Origin: Asterochloris sp. CNOR1
Lineage: Eukaryota > Chlorophyta > Trebouxiophyceae > Trebouxiales > Trebouxiaceae
Assembly (NCBI GenBank): GCA_963969365.1
Contig: OZ017755.1
Span: 496,001 to 560,000 of the forward strand
DNA: 64,000 nt
Direction of reading: 5' to 3'
The notes beneath the pieces are model-generated. The model was not told the origin of the DNA. It saw only the letters and a list, made by a program, of their open reading frames with translations, and ran no database searches. This document shows, one piece after another, positions 12,416 through 23,055 of this stretch. Position numbers and translations under genes: made by a program. The stretch's first letter is position 1. Each line of letters begins with the position of its first letter.

Positions 12416-12607
12416 TCAGTTCTCAGCTGAGCCCACCTGGAATCCCCACAGCAGCAGCTCCCAGCTCTGTGAGCTGGATAGGATGTTGAGGCCCTCCTCA
12501 TAGAAGATGCCTGGTTGCTCCGGCTTCATGGAGGCCACATACTCCTGCAGGGTGCCCACCTCTGCTGGCTCCTCTGGTTGCTTGGCGATGGGGAAGCTGC
12601 ACGACAC
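12416..12607 (-). CDS. Single exon with faint Hsp90-like segment
   Basis: An exon with acceptor near 12599 and donor GTGGGC near 12438. It reads SFPIAKQPEEPAEVGTLQEY and continues VASMKPEQPGIFYEEG. The stretch TLQEYVASMKPEQPGIFY resembles the Hsp90 middle/C-terminal motif usually read as SLDEYV.RMK..Q.DIYY. No other Hsp90 exon (ATPase domain, MEEVD tail) is visible nearby. It could instead be a 5' exon of the coiled-coil gene downstream. The resemblance is by eye and weak. Confidence 0.3.
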   Translation of the reverse strand: MSCSFPIAKQPEEPAEVGTLQEYVASMKPEQPGIFYEEGLNILSSSQSWELLLWGFQVGSAEN

Positions 12608-12992
12608 ACAGCACAGTTGAACGTGAGTGCCTGAGGGTGAGTATGGGGGGGCGAAGGGCTACTTTGATGCAGCTGGCATGCACGTCGTCCGAATCTGTAG
12701 GCGTCAGGCAAAGATCAGCCACAGCAGCAACGGTCAACATATGAATGCAGCAAGGGGGCTGCTCCCCAGCCCCCAGATGTGATGATCACTGGCTGATGCA
12801 GAAGCATATCCCTCCTACTGAGACAAAAGCTGCTATTCGCCCCTACTGCAAAAAGTGGCAGGCAGACTCTGTGAGAGAGCTGGCTGTCAGTTGGACATGC
12901 CAGACATACAGACCACCTGAGCCTTCAGCTGACTGGTTGTGCAGCTCTATGCACTGGAAGGCAGCCCTTGAAGTGCGAGGTCAGGAGCTCAC

Positions 12993-13222
12993 CTGACCAG
13001 CCCTGCAAGCTGCCGGCTGATTTGAGTCCCGCAAACAAGATCCTGGACCAGTAGTCGATGACAGTCTTGCCACAGCAGCTGCCCGACCAGTAGTCTCTGG
13101 CATTCCTGCCATGCCAGCTGAGACCGGAAGCTGGCTGTGAACTCTGCAGTGCCGGCCATCATTGCCAGCAGGTGGCAGGATGCAGCCGGCACTGCTGTGG
13201 CCAGCTCCTGCAGCCAAGTCAC
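12993..13222 (-). CDS. Probable internal exon, helix-rich, unknown
   Basis: Open from an acceptor near 13205 to a GTGAGC donor near 12993. It encodes a helical Leu/Gln-rich stretch (LLVGQLLWQDCHRLLVQDLV). It lies between block B and the Hsp90-like exon on the same strand, so it may be part of whichever gene spans block B. It resembles nothing I can name. Confidence 0.35.
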
Positions 13223-13379
13223 CAGGAGGGCTGCTTAAGCAAGCGATTGTGCTTGACTTCCAATCCTGAAGCAGGCTGCAGCCTTGTAGCCGCGAAGGCG
13301 GCCTGCAAAAGATGCTAAGGCGGTTGGCCAATAGTGCCTGAAAGCAGCCACTACCACTGCTATGCGTCAACTGCTGCTG

Positions 13380-15890
13380 ACCCTGTGTGCCGAGATAAAC
13401 CAGGTGTTGGCTGCTCAGTGCGGCCACGGCGCAATGTCATCTGCCAAACTGCAGCTTGTACTCACAGTTGAACAGAGGTTACTGATGTGCTCAGCATGCC
13501 AGTCGCTGATGCGACTGGCTGCAAGCTATGTCCCAGCTTCAGGTGCTTTCACTTGCCCTGCGACCAGTACCAGAGCGCACCTGCGTTTGCCCCATTACCA
13601 AAAGCTGCAAGCTAAGTAGCTGCAACCATGCAGTGGCCTGTTTGTCAAGCAAGATGCTCGTCAGCGAGAGCTTCAAAATCACAAATGTAATGTAAGCCTG
13701 CCTGAGGACTTTGCCTGGAGCAGTGCTACCAAGGGGTTGGGGGCACCCAGGCACAGCGGCTGCAGTTGCCATTCCACAAACGCCACCACAGCTCAACCTC
13801 CTGAACTCTGTGCTCTGCAACAACGCTGCCAAGGGAGTGGCAGCAGGCAGGGCCGCATCCCATGCCATCCCCTCTGTCAGCGCAAGCCCCTGTTTGCATA
13901 GAGCCCACCTTTCTCAGCCCCCTGTCTGCAGCGGCTCTACTGGGGGCACAAAAGCAGCATGCTGTGCAGTCCTCTTGTCAGCACGATTCACAGCCCACCT
14001 TCCGCAGGTTCCAGCACTGCAGCAGCACCGCCAGGGAGTGGCAGCATCCAGCGCAATCACGCCCCTCAGATACCCAAAGCCCGTCGGCACTAACTGCAGG
14101 GCGCTGGCCTCCACGCGCCTGCCCGCATGGGAGACAACCAGCGCGGCGCAGGCCTCGGCTGCGGAGGGTGCAGTCACAAGTGCCTGCCTGCAGTGCAGCA
14201 GGAAGACGGGCTCAGCCTGGTGAAGGAGGGCACCATGAGGCTTGAAGTATGCCAGAATCATGTTATAAGCGTCACTTGAGCAACGATCCCCTGGGAAGGA
14301 GCGCTGTCCTTGCTCTGATGCAGGCGTGCAGGAGAGCTTGTGCAGCTTGGGCGTATTGTTGTTTGACCTATACCACTGAATCCCTGCGGCAGATCATATT
14401 CTGCATGCATGAGTTTCAGCACATGACATTTCAGGAAGCGCAGGCCCTCTTTGGTGTGGGTGACCAACCCCCAAAACCAACCAGCAGCAAAGTCCTGCAA
14501 CGCGGATGACATCAAGACTAAACTCAAGACAAGCAAGTCCCAGCTGGGGTGGGCAAGCCACAACTGGTGTATTGCTAGTTGGCAGTACAGTCAAGTGTGG
14601 CGCCACTGGGGGGTGGGCCTGAGCACCAGAAGCTCTCAGAAGTGTTTGGCCTGCAGGTGATCTTCAGCCCAGAGTGGAGATTGACAGAGGTCAGCCGCAG
14701 TCTTGTGGCAGACAGGGTGTTAGGTGAGCACCACCACAGAGCTTGCAGGGTGAGGCGGCAAGCTATGTCAGCGCAACAGCAGCACTGTTGCATGCTGCAG
14801 AAATGTCTACCTGAGGCTGGAGGGTGGTGCTTCAGACAAGCCTCACCTTGGGACAAACAGCACTGCTTTGTAGCCTGGCCCACAGAACTCGACCCTAGAG
14901 AAGGGCATCTGAGGCTGCTGAAACACAGCGCTAAAAAGTGAGGCCCCTGTCACCGGGCCGCCATCCACCCAGGCTTCAACTGTGGCCAGGTCCTCTGCCT
15001 GCACATGATGCCCACCAGGGGCTTGGTCAGTGCTGGGCACCTATGAGACCGCCCATGCAGCAGAGTCCACCACGCAAAACGGATGGGCTGGCCTAGCAGG
15101 TTATGTAGTCATGTAGACAACTGGGTGGCTGGGGACCATGGCAGAGCTGTTTTGGGATCACCATTGCAGCCACTGGGCGGGGCACGTCAGGCATGGTGGC
15201 AGGCGCAGATGGGCTGCCTGTGGACTTAATTTTTGTTGAGGTGCCCGGCCAGAGCCCTGCATGCAGTGCTCTTCCTGATGAGTAAATGTGCAACAGCAGC
15301 GCAGGTGTACCAGTGCAGGCATGTCATCAGGAACAGGAGTATGGCAAAGCTCACCGCTGTTCATCATTCTTTTGAGAAAGGGTAGCATCGTGCTCCGGCA
15401 CGGTGATCAAGCCAATCCAGAGCGATGAGACGGCGCCTGATTGCCGGTATGGTTGTTGACCGTCTAATGATAATGTTAAAGGCAGGTGGTCAAAGAGGCC
15501 TCTGCAAGTCCATCGAGCGCTGACTGAGACGATATGCCGCTCACCTGGCAGCAGACCCGATCTTTTCGAGGTCTACGTATGGCCGTGCCTGATCCTGGCA
15601 CAAAAACGGCAGCTACGATGCAGGAGTTGACAAGAGCATCTTGCGATACAACCAATGAGGCAGCAAGGGGAGGCTGGAGGAGTGGCAGCTGAGCAGGCAT
15701 GGCACTGGCTCAGAACCTGCAACAGGGCAGGGGTGGGCGGCATCAGGGGCAGCGTGTCGCAGCAAAACAGGGCAGGGGTGGGCTGCAGTTGACATTTCAG
15801 GCTGCAGGTGCCAGTAATGCTGCAGGCAGTGGGGCGGCATGCAGTGGTGACAGATCACTGTAAAGAAAGGTGACACGCCGAGCAAAGCTC
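13380..15890 (-). CDS. Duplicated block B, left copy: unknown protein exons, probably broken
   Basis: Exons and introns match 61600-64000 in opposite orientation, including non-coding parts. Exon by 15560-15365 encodes LFDHLPLTLSLDGQQPYRQS, then TVPEHDATLSQKNDEQR up to a GTGAGC donor. An 80-nt stretch of it is identical to the right copy. Exon near 15040-14845 encodes VTGASLFSAVFQQPQMPF and EFCGPGYKAVLFVPR. Exon near 14190-13990 encodes EACAALVVSHAGRRVEASAL and GYLRGVIALDAATP. After that last motif one base is missing relative to the right copy, which shifts the frame. This copy is therefore either a pseudogene or carries a sequence error. The family is not recognised. Similarity to the right copy starts inside the last exon of the AAA ATPase just upstream. 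Confidence 0.55.
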
Positions 15891-17095
15891 TGAGCTGGGG
15901 CACCGTCGCCGTGACGTTCGTGGGGTGCTGGAAGTCGTTGGCGGCCGCCAGGCTGAGGTGCTCGGGCCAAGTGTCGTCGTAGAAGTTCTCGTACATCTCC
16001 TTGGTGATGGCGGCGCTGGCCTTCTTCATGCGCAGGCTCAGGTCTACGCGGCCCTTTCGCACAAGTGCCTTGTCCAAGCGCTCGGGGTAGTTGCTGGTCA
16101 TGATCAGGATGCGCCCTGGGTACTCGACAGTGCCTGCAGAAGGGACAAGCATCTGTGTGTGTGGATGGCCCCTCAGGCAGTCTCTGGACAAGCCGTAATC
16201 ATCTCAGCGCATGCAGAGGCCGACTGAAGACCGCAATTAAGTACCGATGGCAGTGCGTGTGGCAGACCAGGTACTCAACATCGAGTGTGTTTAGCAGGGT
16301 GGCCAGGTTGATGGCGTCGTCGTTCTCCTCCTCATCCTCCTCCTCTGCAGGCGCCCCATACTGCTGCTGCCACTGGCCGGCGGTGGCGGGAATGGATGGA
16401 GGGGCCTGCCCCCGCTGCCTCTGCTGCGGCTGCTGGGTCTTCTGGTACTGCCTGTCCAGCACCAGCTGGCTCGCCGCGTTGATGTCCTGCAGGTGCCCAG
16501 AGAGGGTGAGGCGGAAGCGACCAGCCGGCGCCAGCATTTCTCCGGAGCTCACCTCCAGGACGAACAGGCGCTTGCTGATGGGGATCCTGAAGATCTCTGC
16601 CTGCCCCTGCCCGACGGGGGGCGCCACATGCACGGCCTCGTCCTGGAACAGGTGCTTCAGCTGGCGCTTGGTCTTGATGTCCTCCAGACTGACGCTGATG
16701 ATGTGCCGGCCTGTCACGTCGGCGATCGCCTGCAGCCAGGCGGTCTCAGTCCCAGCCGACGCTGGTCAAGGCCTTCGGCTCAAGAGGCGGACGCACCTTT
16801 ATCGTGCTGGTCTTCCCGGTGCCTGGGAGCCCGTGCAGCAGGAGGCCCAGCATGTAGGGCATGCCCTTCCTGTCGTACCACTCCTGCAGCGTGGCACAGC
16901 GGGGGTGAGCAAAAGCGGAACCAGGAAGTGTGTGAGGCACCCCAGTACACCCGCGGTGTCTGCCATGTATCTGTTTGGGGGCAGGGGGAGGGGGGCATGC
17001 CTCCCTCGCCACCACCGACTCCTTCACCTTGTGGTTCTGGAAAACATTCAGGCGCTGTTTGACGACCGTGCGCTGCTCGAGAGCAGATGGGCTGG
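15877..17095 (-). CDS. BCS1-type AAA+ ATPase core, N-terminus not found
   Basis: Four exon pieces read through the AAA module. LEQRTVVKQRLNVFQNHK (from 17081) splices to EWYDRKGMPYMLGLLLHG. The Walker A follows as GLPGTGKTSTIK. Next come RHIISVSLEDIKTKRQLKHL and a long acidic insert (EEEDEEENDDAINLATLLN). The sensor/arginine-finger region reads GRILIMTSNYPERLDKALVR and RKGRVDLSLRMKK. BCS1-family ATPases are membrane-anchored AAA chaperones (mitochondrial complex III assembly in yeast); related stand-alone forms occur widely in algae and in giant viruses. Neither the usual transmembrane segment nor the BCS1-specific N-terminal domain is visible, because the neighbouring secreted-protein frame lies immediately upstream. 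The C-terminus after VPQLRALLG is unclear. No other virus-type gene is nearby, so I treat it as a host gene. Confidence 0.75.
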
Positions 17096-17102
17096 AGGGA
17101 CA

Positions 17103-18067
17103 TCATGTGTGGCAAGCGACCTGACCACCGTCGTTTGCAATGTCCTTGCATTCCCCTGTCGCCTCAACATACCAGGCTTGGGTTGATGAAGCGTCATTCT
17201 GGTTGGTGTAGCAAAAGAATATTGCGGCGCAGGCGTTTGGGGACGCTCCATCCCTCTGCCATAGGGAAAATGGATCCGCGATCACGCATTGGGTATCGAC
17301 TGGAGCACCCCCTTTATTAGGCGACCCCCCTGCAAGCTCGGTGTGTTTCAGGCAACAGCTGGACTGCAGCTCCCATCGATCTTGCAACTTCCAGGGATAT
17401 CTGCATTGCCAGAATGGAATGCCGCTCAGGAAAAGAGGGACTCACACGGTTCAAGGTGATGCAGCACATTGAATGTGCCAATGACTCACCCGTGGTCAAC
17501 ACCAGCGAGTCACCAGTGTTCTGGTCGCGCTTTGCGAAATTTGACAGGGGGCTTAAGATACCATTTATGTTCATTATAGCTTTGACATTTTCAGCGGCCA
17601 GATACTGCCTGATCGACTCCTGCAAAGGGTAGCTAAAACATCTCACCCGGTATAGGTCTACAACCCTAACGTAGGAGCCTGCGTCGGTGACAATCTGTAC
17701 GCTTTGGCCTGCAAGAGGAAGACCATAAGTCCAAGTGTCAGTGCCACTGGCAGATACATGAGCACATCTGGGTGTTTGTGAGACACTCACCGCCGAGGTA
17801 CTGAGTGACAGTGCACACCGTCGTCCCATCATGTGATACCAGGCTGTGAGGTCCTGAAATATCCATTCTCCCGGATGGGTTGGTTGAGTGCGCGGGGGCA
17901 TACGCATTAATTGGGCCGCTGTCATACCCCGGCCAGATTGGGAATGTTCTTGCTCCGCCTCTTCTATTAGCAGGGTTACTAAAGAGTACAACCCCGATAC
18001 TGTCCGCCCGCACAACAACCACTAGAGCTGCCAGCAGGATGGCAGTCCTGCAATGCATCAGCAACAT
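17103..18067 (-). CDS. Small secreted or membrane-anchored protein, unknown family
   Basis: The start is taken at ATG 18067 (MLLMHCRTAILLAALVVVVR), a short N-terminus followed by a hydrophobic stretch typical of a signal peptide or anchor. The first exon reads on through GGARTFPIWPGYDSGPINAY to a GTGAGT donor after QYLGG. The second exon (about 17712-17500) contains GQSVQIVTDAGSYVRVVDLY and GILSPLSNFAKRDQNTGDSL. The last exon (about 17310-17103) reads DTQCVIADPFSLWQRDGASP and ends GECKDIANDGGQVACHT then TGA. Several cysteines fit an exported protein. The TGA is followed, in the same frame and only seven codons on, by the first recognisable residues of the AAA ATPase. The pair could therefore be one interrupted gene. 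Confidence 0.6.
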
Positions 18068-18863
18068 ACATGCTTGTACTTCCAGCAGATGCAGGTCTGG
18101 TGGTCCCAAAGGGCAACATATGCTAAGGGCAACACACCTGAGGATTTCCATGGCTCCTAGCATGCTGAGTGCAGAGTCCTATGACCTCTGCCAGCAAGGA
18201 CTCTGCATACATGACACACTTTCTCAAGACTTCGTTTGATGATATAGGGCAAACTAGAACAGGGTGCATGAGGCAACAACGCAGGCTCAATAAGTGCATG
18301 TTGGAAACCAGCCAGGCAGGCCCTGACCTGAAAGCTGACTGCCACATAAGGTGGCAGGCTGCAGCTGAGTCGACACGACTTCCCGCAAGCAGGCATGGAT
18401 GAAAGGTTTGCAACCGCTGCGCATGTGTGCAGCGGGCTGCATCAACCCACTGCTTGAACCCATATCATACTAAACAGATGCACCACACAATCTACCCCAG
18501 CAGGCATAACCTCTCTGCAGCTGGTGCATGTTGTCAGAGACAAAGAGATAATCACCTGATTGCGCCGGCAAGAAGTGGTCTTTGCAGTTGTGAGGCTGCA
18601 GATGCGCTGAGGCGTCTTTGCGAGACCTGCACTGCACAGCTTGACCTTGGTAAATCGTGGGGCTGCCTCACAGGAACGATCTTATCGGTGCACGACAAGG
18701 CCGCGGGGAAAGCACGGCACATGCACACTGCATGCATCACAGCTGCTGTGCGGCCAGCTGGCATCGTGTACAACCACTGAACAGGACATACCGGATGCGT
18801 CTTGTATGTGTCGCGGCCTGATGTTGTGCTGTGTTATCTGGATGTGTTTGTATTTATAGTATT
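18068..18863. other. Intergenic region, nothing recognised
   Basis: About 0.8 kb between the secreted-protein gene and the minisatellite. Open frames on both strands are short and lack splice or family support. Confidence 0.5.
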
Positions 18864-19045
18864 AGGGTGCAAGGTGGCGATGGTAGATCTGACAGATGGC
18901 AGTGTCAGGGTGCAAGGTGGCGTCGGTGAGTCTGACATTCGGGAGCATCAGAGTGCAAGGTGGCGCTAGTGAGCACCAGTTGGACAGACAGGAGCTTTAG
19001 AGTGCAAGGTGGTGCTGCTGAGTTCTGTGTGTATCATTACAGGAT
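18864..19045. repeat. Minisatellite, four units of 43-49 bp
   Basis: Units begin with AGGGTGCAAGGTGGCG or AGAGTGCAAGGTGG at 18864, 18907, 18950 and 18999. The remainder of each unit diverges. Confidence 0.85.
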
Positions 19046-19084
19046 CACATCTGACCGAGTCACCACAGCCGCAATGAGGGGCTG

Positions 19085-19365
19085 TCCAGGAAGGCCTCCG
19101 CAACCCCAGGACCATGTCCAGGGCATGCAGCAGGCCCCCCAGGAGTCCCCGCCTTGCAGTTTTGGCTACCGCATTCCTGTCCAGCTGCAGATTCTTGCCA
19201 AGTGTGGCGACTTCGGCCTGCAGGGCCTGCAGGGTGCTCAGCACTGCAGCATCACTCTCCGCAGGCATCCCTGCGCATGCTGTGTGCTCAGGCTCCAAGC
19301 TCTGGCTCTCCCACTCCCAGTCCAGAGGGCTGCGCGGGGACTGCATGCTCGGTACAGGCATCCTA
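19085..19365 (-). CDS. Probable coiled-coil exon, unknown gene
   Basis: Minus-strand open stretch from an acceptor near 19365. It contains SPRSPLDWEWESQSLEPEHT and then a heptad-like segment LSTLQALQAEVATLGKNLQL. Composition and the coil favour this strand, but plus-strand frames here are also open because of high GC. No start or stop is assigned. Confidence 0.4.
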
Positions 19366-19838
19366 CACACAAGCAATCCGGGGCTGACGCACCAACAAAG
19401 GCCTCCTCCTCCTCCGGATATGTCATAAGCTGGGTGTGACATAAAGTTCAAGCAGGTCTAGTACAGTCCTTTATTTAGTGACACCGGCTCTCTCGTTCAT
19501 CGGCTGTTCCGTGCGGAGGGTCCGGGAGATGTCTTGACAGGTGAGGGGTTGACTGAGCCATATACCTGGCTGTGATGGCAGGGGACCTACTGCTCACCTC
19601 ACACCTGCTCCTGCTCCTGCTCCTGCAGGCACCCCTGCCTGACCATGCGCCACAAGGCCAGCGCAAGGATGACTGGGCCCAGTCCAGGGGCCAAGAGGCC
19701 TGCAGCACGGAGAGTCTTCTTAGGTGACCCTAGGGCCTGCAGCAGGCCTGCACCTCAGGGGCCTGCTGCCCTGCAAAGCACCTCGCATGGCCACAGCACT
19801 CCTTGCAAGCTGCTGCTCACAGGCCTGCTGCCCTGCAG

Positions 19839-20886
19839 AGGTGCCCTCAGACAAGCTGAGGTGCCCCCTCTGCAACGAACAGTTCTATCTGGAATTGGTT
19901 CACTGCAGTGGATCAGAAGCCAGCCACATCTTCTGGGCGGGGTGCATGCCTGCACACAGACAAGCTAACCAGCCTGGGAAGGATGCGTGCCCTGTATGCA
20001 AGGTGGGGGGCCTGGCATGCTGTGCTGCAACAGCAGCTTTCGCTCCACAAAATTCCCAGCCTGCCTGCCCCGCGCCCTGCAGGTCCCCCTGCCTGTCATT
20101 TTGCCACACAACACAGCATTGGAGGCCTTGCTGGCCTGCCAGCCGGCCCAGTGTGAGCTGTGTGAGGAGGAGGTGGAGCGTGAATTGTTGGTGCGCCACA
20201 GAGTACATGAGTGTGAGAAGCGTCAGGTCCCCTGCAAGGGAACAGGCGAGAGACGGCCTCGGCGTGCCCCATGAAGGGTACCGCAGGTGATCACTAGCAG
20301 ACCAACCCTGCATACTTTATGCACACGTAAATGAGCCAGTTAGTGTGCCTCATTGCAGGGGAACAAGTGTGCAGAAAGTGTGCATGAAGTGTGTGCTTTG
20401 TGTGCCTTGATCGTGTGCAGAAAGTGTTTACATTGTGTGCAATGAAGTGTGCAATAAGTGTGCAAAAAGTGTGTGAACAAGGCAAAGTGTGCTTGGAAAA
20501 GTGTGCTTCATTGTGTGTCAGACTGGCTAGGAGCCAGCAGCATGCATATGCCATGCATGGCAGCTAGCAGGGCTGCAGGTATCTGTGACAAGAAACACAA
20601 GGGACCGTCCCTTGTCGGTCTGTCATCAAAGGCTAGCAACTTGAAGTTCTATAAACTGCTGACATCACTTGATGCAACAGCTGCTTCTGCATCTGAAGGG
20701 ACATCACGAGGAGGCATGCGCCTACATCGAGTGCGCTTAGGGAGTTATATATCGATATGCCTGATATTGATATGCCATATCGATATGCCAGAGGGCAGGT
20801 GCCATGGCTGCCATTTAGATGTGCTGGAGCAGCGATTACAGGACAGGAAGGCAGAGCTGCTCAAGGCAAGGAAGAATGGTCGCAGG
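19839..20886 (+). CDS. RING plus TRAF-type zinc finger protein, 5' end not found
   Basis: Exon 19839-20002 encodes a RING-like domain: CPLC, then Cys, His and Cys spaced as in RING (HIFWAGC), then CPVC. The position that is normally a zinc-binding Cys in the H.FC..C motif is Trp here (TGG). Exon from 20083 encodes a TRAF-type zinc finger (CELCEEEVERELLVRHRVHE, then CEKRQVPC). A further exon at about 20797-20886 adds CHGCHLDVLEQRLQDRKAEL and a basic end before a GT donor; its link to the previous exon is inferred. RING/TRAF proteins are usually E3 ubiquitin ligases or adaptors. With one ligand missing, E3 activity is uncertain. The exact 5' and 3' ends are unresolved. Confidence 0.6.
20355..20520. 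repeat. AAGTGTGC-type low-complexity repeat
   Basis: AAGTGTGC and close variants recur about ten times at irregular 10-25 bp steps. It probably lies in an intron or the 3' region of the zinc-finger gene. Confidence 0.8.
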
Positions 20887-21092
20887 TAGCCTGGTCCAGG
20901 CCCTGCTTGTGCCAGCTCATGCCTCTGCAATCAGCATGTCCCATCACGCTGCCCTGCTGCAGGCTAGGGACAGGTACCTTCTAAACTGAAGACTCAGAGG
21001 AAGAGACTGATGCAAGCAGCTGATTGTACTATCAAGAGACCCATGCCATCTTGAGACTCGTTGTACTTTAAAGTTATAGTTAGTAAACAAGT

Positions 21093-21166
21093 AAATGCCT
21101 TGGTGTTGTCTGCACAGGAGCTGGAACAATTGTTCCAGCTCCTGTGCAGACAACACCAAGGCATTT
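21093..21166. repeat. Perfect 74-bp palindrome without spacer
   Basis: The arm 21093-21129 (beginning AAATGCCTTGGTGTTGTCTG) is exactly reverse-complementary to 21130-21166. There is no mismatch and no loop; pairing stops at once on both sides. It sits between convergent genes (zinc-finger gene + and acidic coiled-coil gene -). I see no target duplication and no coding reason for it. Confidence 0.95.
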
Positions 21167-21360
21167 TTGGATACTGTTGTGGTTTTCAGGCGTTGATAGA
21201 TGTGCAGCAACACCTTTAGGTGCCCTCTGCAAGTGCATTCATTGATGAAACTGTTGTATCGCTGGGGTTGATGAGTGGAAGCACGTGTGCCTCTACAATG
21301 CTTGCCTTTGAAGTGCACAGTAAGCTGTACAGCGAAAGTGATGTGTTCAATCCACAGCAA

Positions 21361-22179
21361 CTATGTTTGGCCAATTCCATCATCCTGTTCGGCATCTGCA
21401 TCTTCGTCAGAGCTGTCTTCTTCGTCAGAGCTGTCTTCTATGTCAAAGCTGTCTTCCTCATCCTGGAGGCCCTTGATGACATTCATGTACCTGTCGTGAC
21501 CTTTCTCAAGGTTGGGGAGGGAAGTGTTGAGATCAGCAATCTTCTGCTGAATGTCCTGAATCACCTGGTTGGTCTCAGCCAACCTGTCCTTGACAAACTG
21601 CAACACCCTTTCCCCTGACTTCTCAACCTCCCTGGCTCGCGCTATCAGATCCACCACCTTCTTGCCGCTGCCCTGTAGAGGGGCGAGCAGCGGACAGGGG
21701 CTCCCTGCAGCAACACAGCAGGTGGTGTGCCAGGGGTCAGCGGTGCACAGGCTACCTGGAGGACAGGGACTCACTCAGGTACTTGGGGAGGCAAGCGGCT
21801 TGTGCTGGGCTTGGGCTGCTGCCCCTTGCGATTCCCACTCCCACTCCCATCCCCTGTCCCTCCTCCCTGCAGGCAATGGGGGTCCCTCCTCTGTAACCAG
21901 GACATGTGTGGCAGAGCAGGAGCGGGTTGAGCATGTCGATCTGCCGGTGGCCTACCTTGCAGGCTGCTGACGGTGCTGCTTGGAGCTGCCAGGCGCTTCA
22001 GGCAAGCTGTCATGGTGTCCCGCTCCCTTGACGCGCTTCCCCCTGGCGTGCAGATGCAGAGGTGGTCAGGGTTCAGGCATACCACGCATGGCAAAAGCGA
22101 AAGCAGCTCGCTTATAGCGCAGTCCAGCACCCTTCTGGAGGGACAAACAGTGCTGTATGCAAGGCTCCTTGAGGAGCTC

Positions 22180-22212
<33 letters not shown>

Positions 22213-22720
22213 ACTTAACTTAACTTAACTTACTTAACTTAAGGGGCTGATCAGGGTCTCTGCGGTGGAGGCCTCCGGCTCCCCGTGCCTGGCCCTCTTG
22301 CGCCAGTGCGCCTTCGGATTTGCAGGCCAGGGCGGCAAGGATTGCCACCAGGCAGCAGAAGCCGGTGACCGGCTGGGTGCTTTCCTGCTGAGCAAAGCAC
22401 TCAACATGCAAGAGGTCGTGTGCAAGATGACACAGCTGCAGATGACACACCATCTCCCCCAGACTGTGTGACTCCATTGAGCGGAGGGCTGGTTAACTCC
22501 TGCAGTAGGCATGTCGCAAAGTGAGGGGCATGTGGCTGGCAGAGTGCCTGGCCCGCAGACAGACTGACCCGCTCGTCAAAGTCATCAGCGTCGTCATCTG
22601 CTTCATCCTCATCTGAGCCCTGAATCACCGCTGTTCCTATATTGGCCTGCAGCACATGCCCAGGCATCATCACTGTCTGCCATGTTGCCTGCAGACTCAT
22701 TGTGCGCAGCAACCAAGGCA
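21361..22720 (-). CDS. Acidic coiled-coil protein, partial model
   Basis: The last exon (about 21680-21361) is clear. It runs from GSGKKVVDLIARAREVEK through a coiled coil (RLAETNQVIQDIQQKIADLN) to a very acidic tail (DSSDEEDSSDEDADAEQDD), with the stop at 21361. Upstream exons on the same strand include SRERDTMTACLKRLAAPSST (about 22045-21963) and another acidic piece (GSDEDEADDDADDFDERVSL, about 22620-22540). The join between the last two exons does not keep frame with the obvious donor, so a small exon may be missing from my model. No family recognised; acidic tails of this kind are common in nuclear histone- or ribosome-associated proteins. Confidence 0.45.
22181..22243. repeat. Microsatellite ACTT / AACTT
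   Basis: A run of tetranucleotide TTAC repeats passes directly into pentanucleotide TTAAC repeats. It lies within the span of the acidic coiled-coil gene, probably in an intron. Confidence 0.95.
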
Positions 22721-22934
22721 GCTAGAGGGGCACACCTGCCCAAGGATCCAGCTGACGGCCAGCGTTCATAACGGAGAATGACGACATTCCGGCCCTCACA
22801 CCCCCAGCCCCTTTGACTCTCCTGCCGCATCATCCTCGCCAGGCCGTCTGCGATGACACGGTCGCCGAGATCGAGTGGGGGCTCCTACAAGCAGAAACCC
22901 TAGTGGAGCGCTCCATCCAGCGTGACATCACAAA

Positions 22935-23055
22935 TGGAGCACAAATACATTGTTCTGCCGTGCAGGCAGCCATTCACCAGACAGTCGTTTGCAGCCGCCA
23001 GCTGCAGGTGGATCTGTGCGGCCGCGCATGAGCTCAAAAGGGCAGCCAGCAAATG
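22935..23055 (-). repeat. Dispersed repeat R2, copy 1
   Basis: Its reverse complement resembles 61108-61226 for about 120 bp. Shared blocks include CACAGATCCACCTGCAGCTG, GCCCTTTT.AGCTCATG, CTGTCTGGTG and TTTGTGCTC. Both copies read openly around TDPPAAGG, but I have no evidence of a protein. Confidence 0.7.

Noticed and set aside
15877-17095. Giant-virus insertion, because the AAA ATPase resembles viral BCS1-like proteins
   Set aside because: No other virus-type gene is near it, the gene has introns of the local type, and related ATPases are common in algae.
16155-17186. 343-codon plus-strand open frame
   Set aside because: Lies antisense to the AAA ATPase exons; its codon pattern is a shadow of the real minus-strand frame.
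17632-17658. 27-nt mini-intron GTGAGA...TTGCAG in the secreted-protein gene
   Set aside because: It has intron-like borders but is in frame and open; reading it as coding (RVRCFSYPLQ) is simpler.
21093-21166. MITE or transposon end
   Set aside because: No internal sequence between the arms, no target duplication and no second copy seen in the window.
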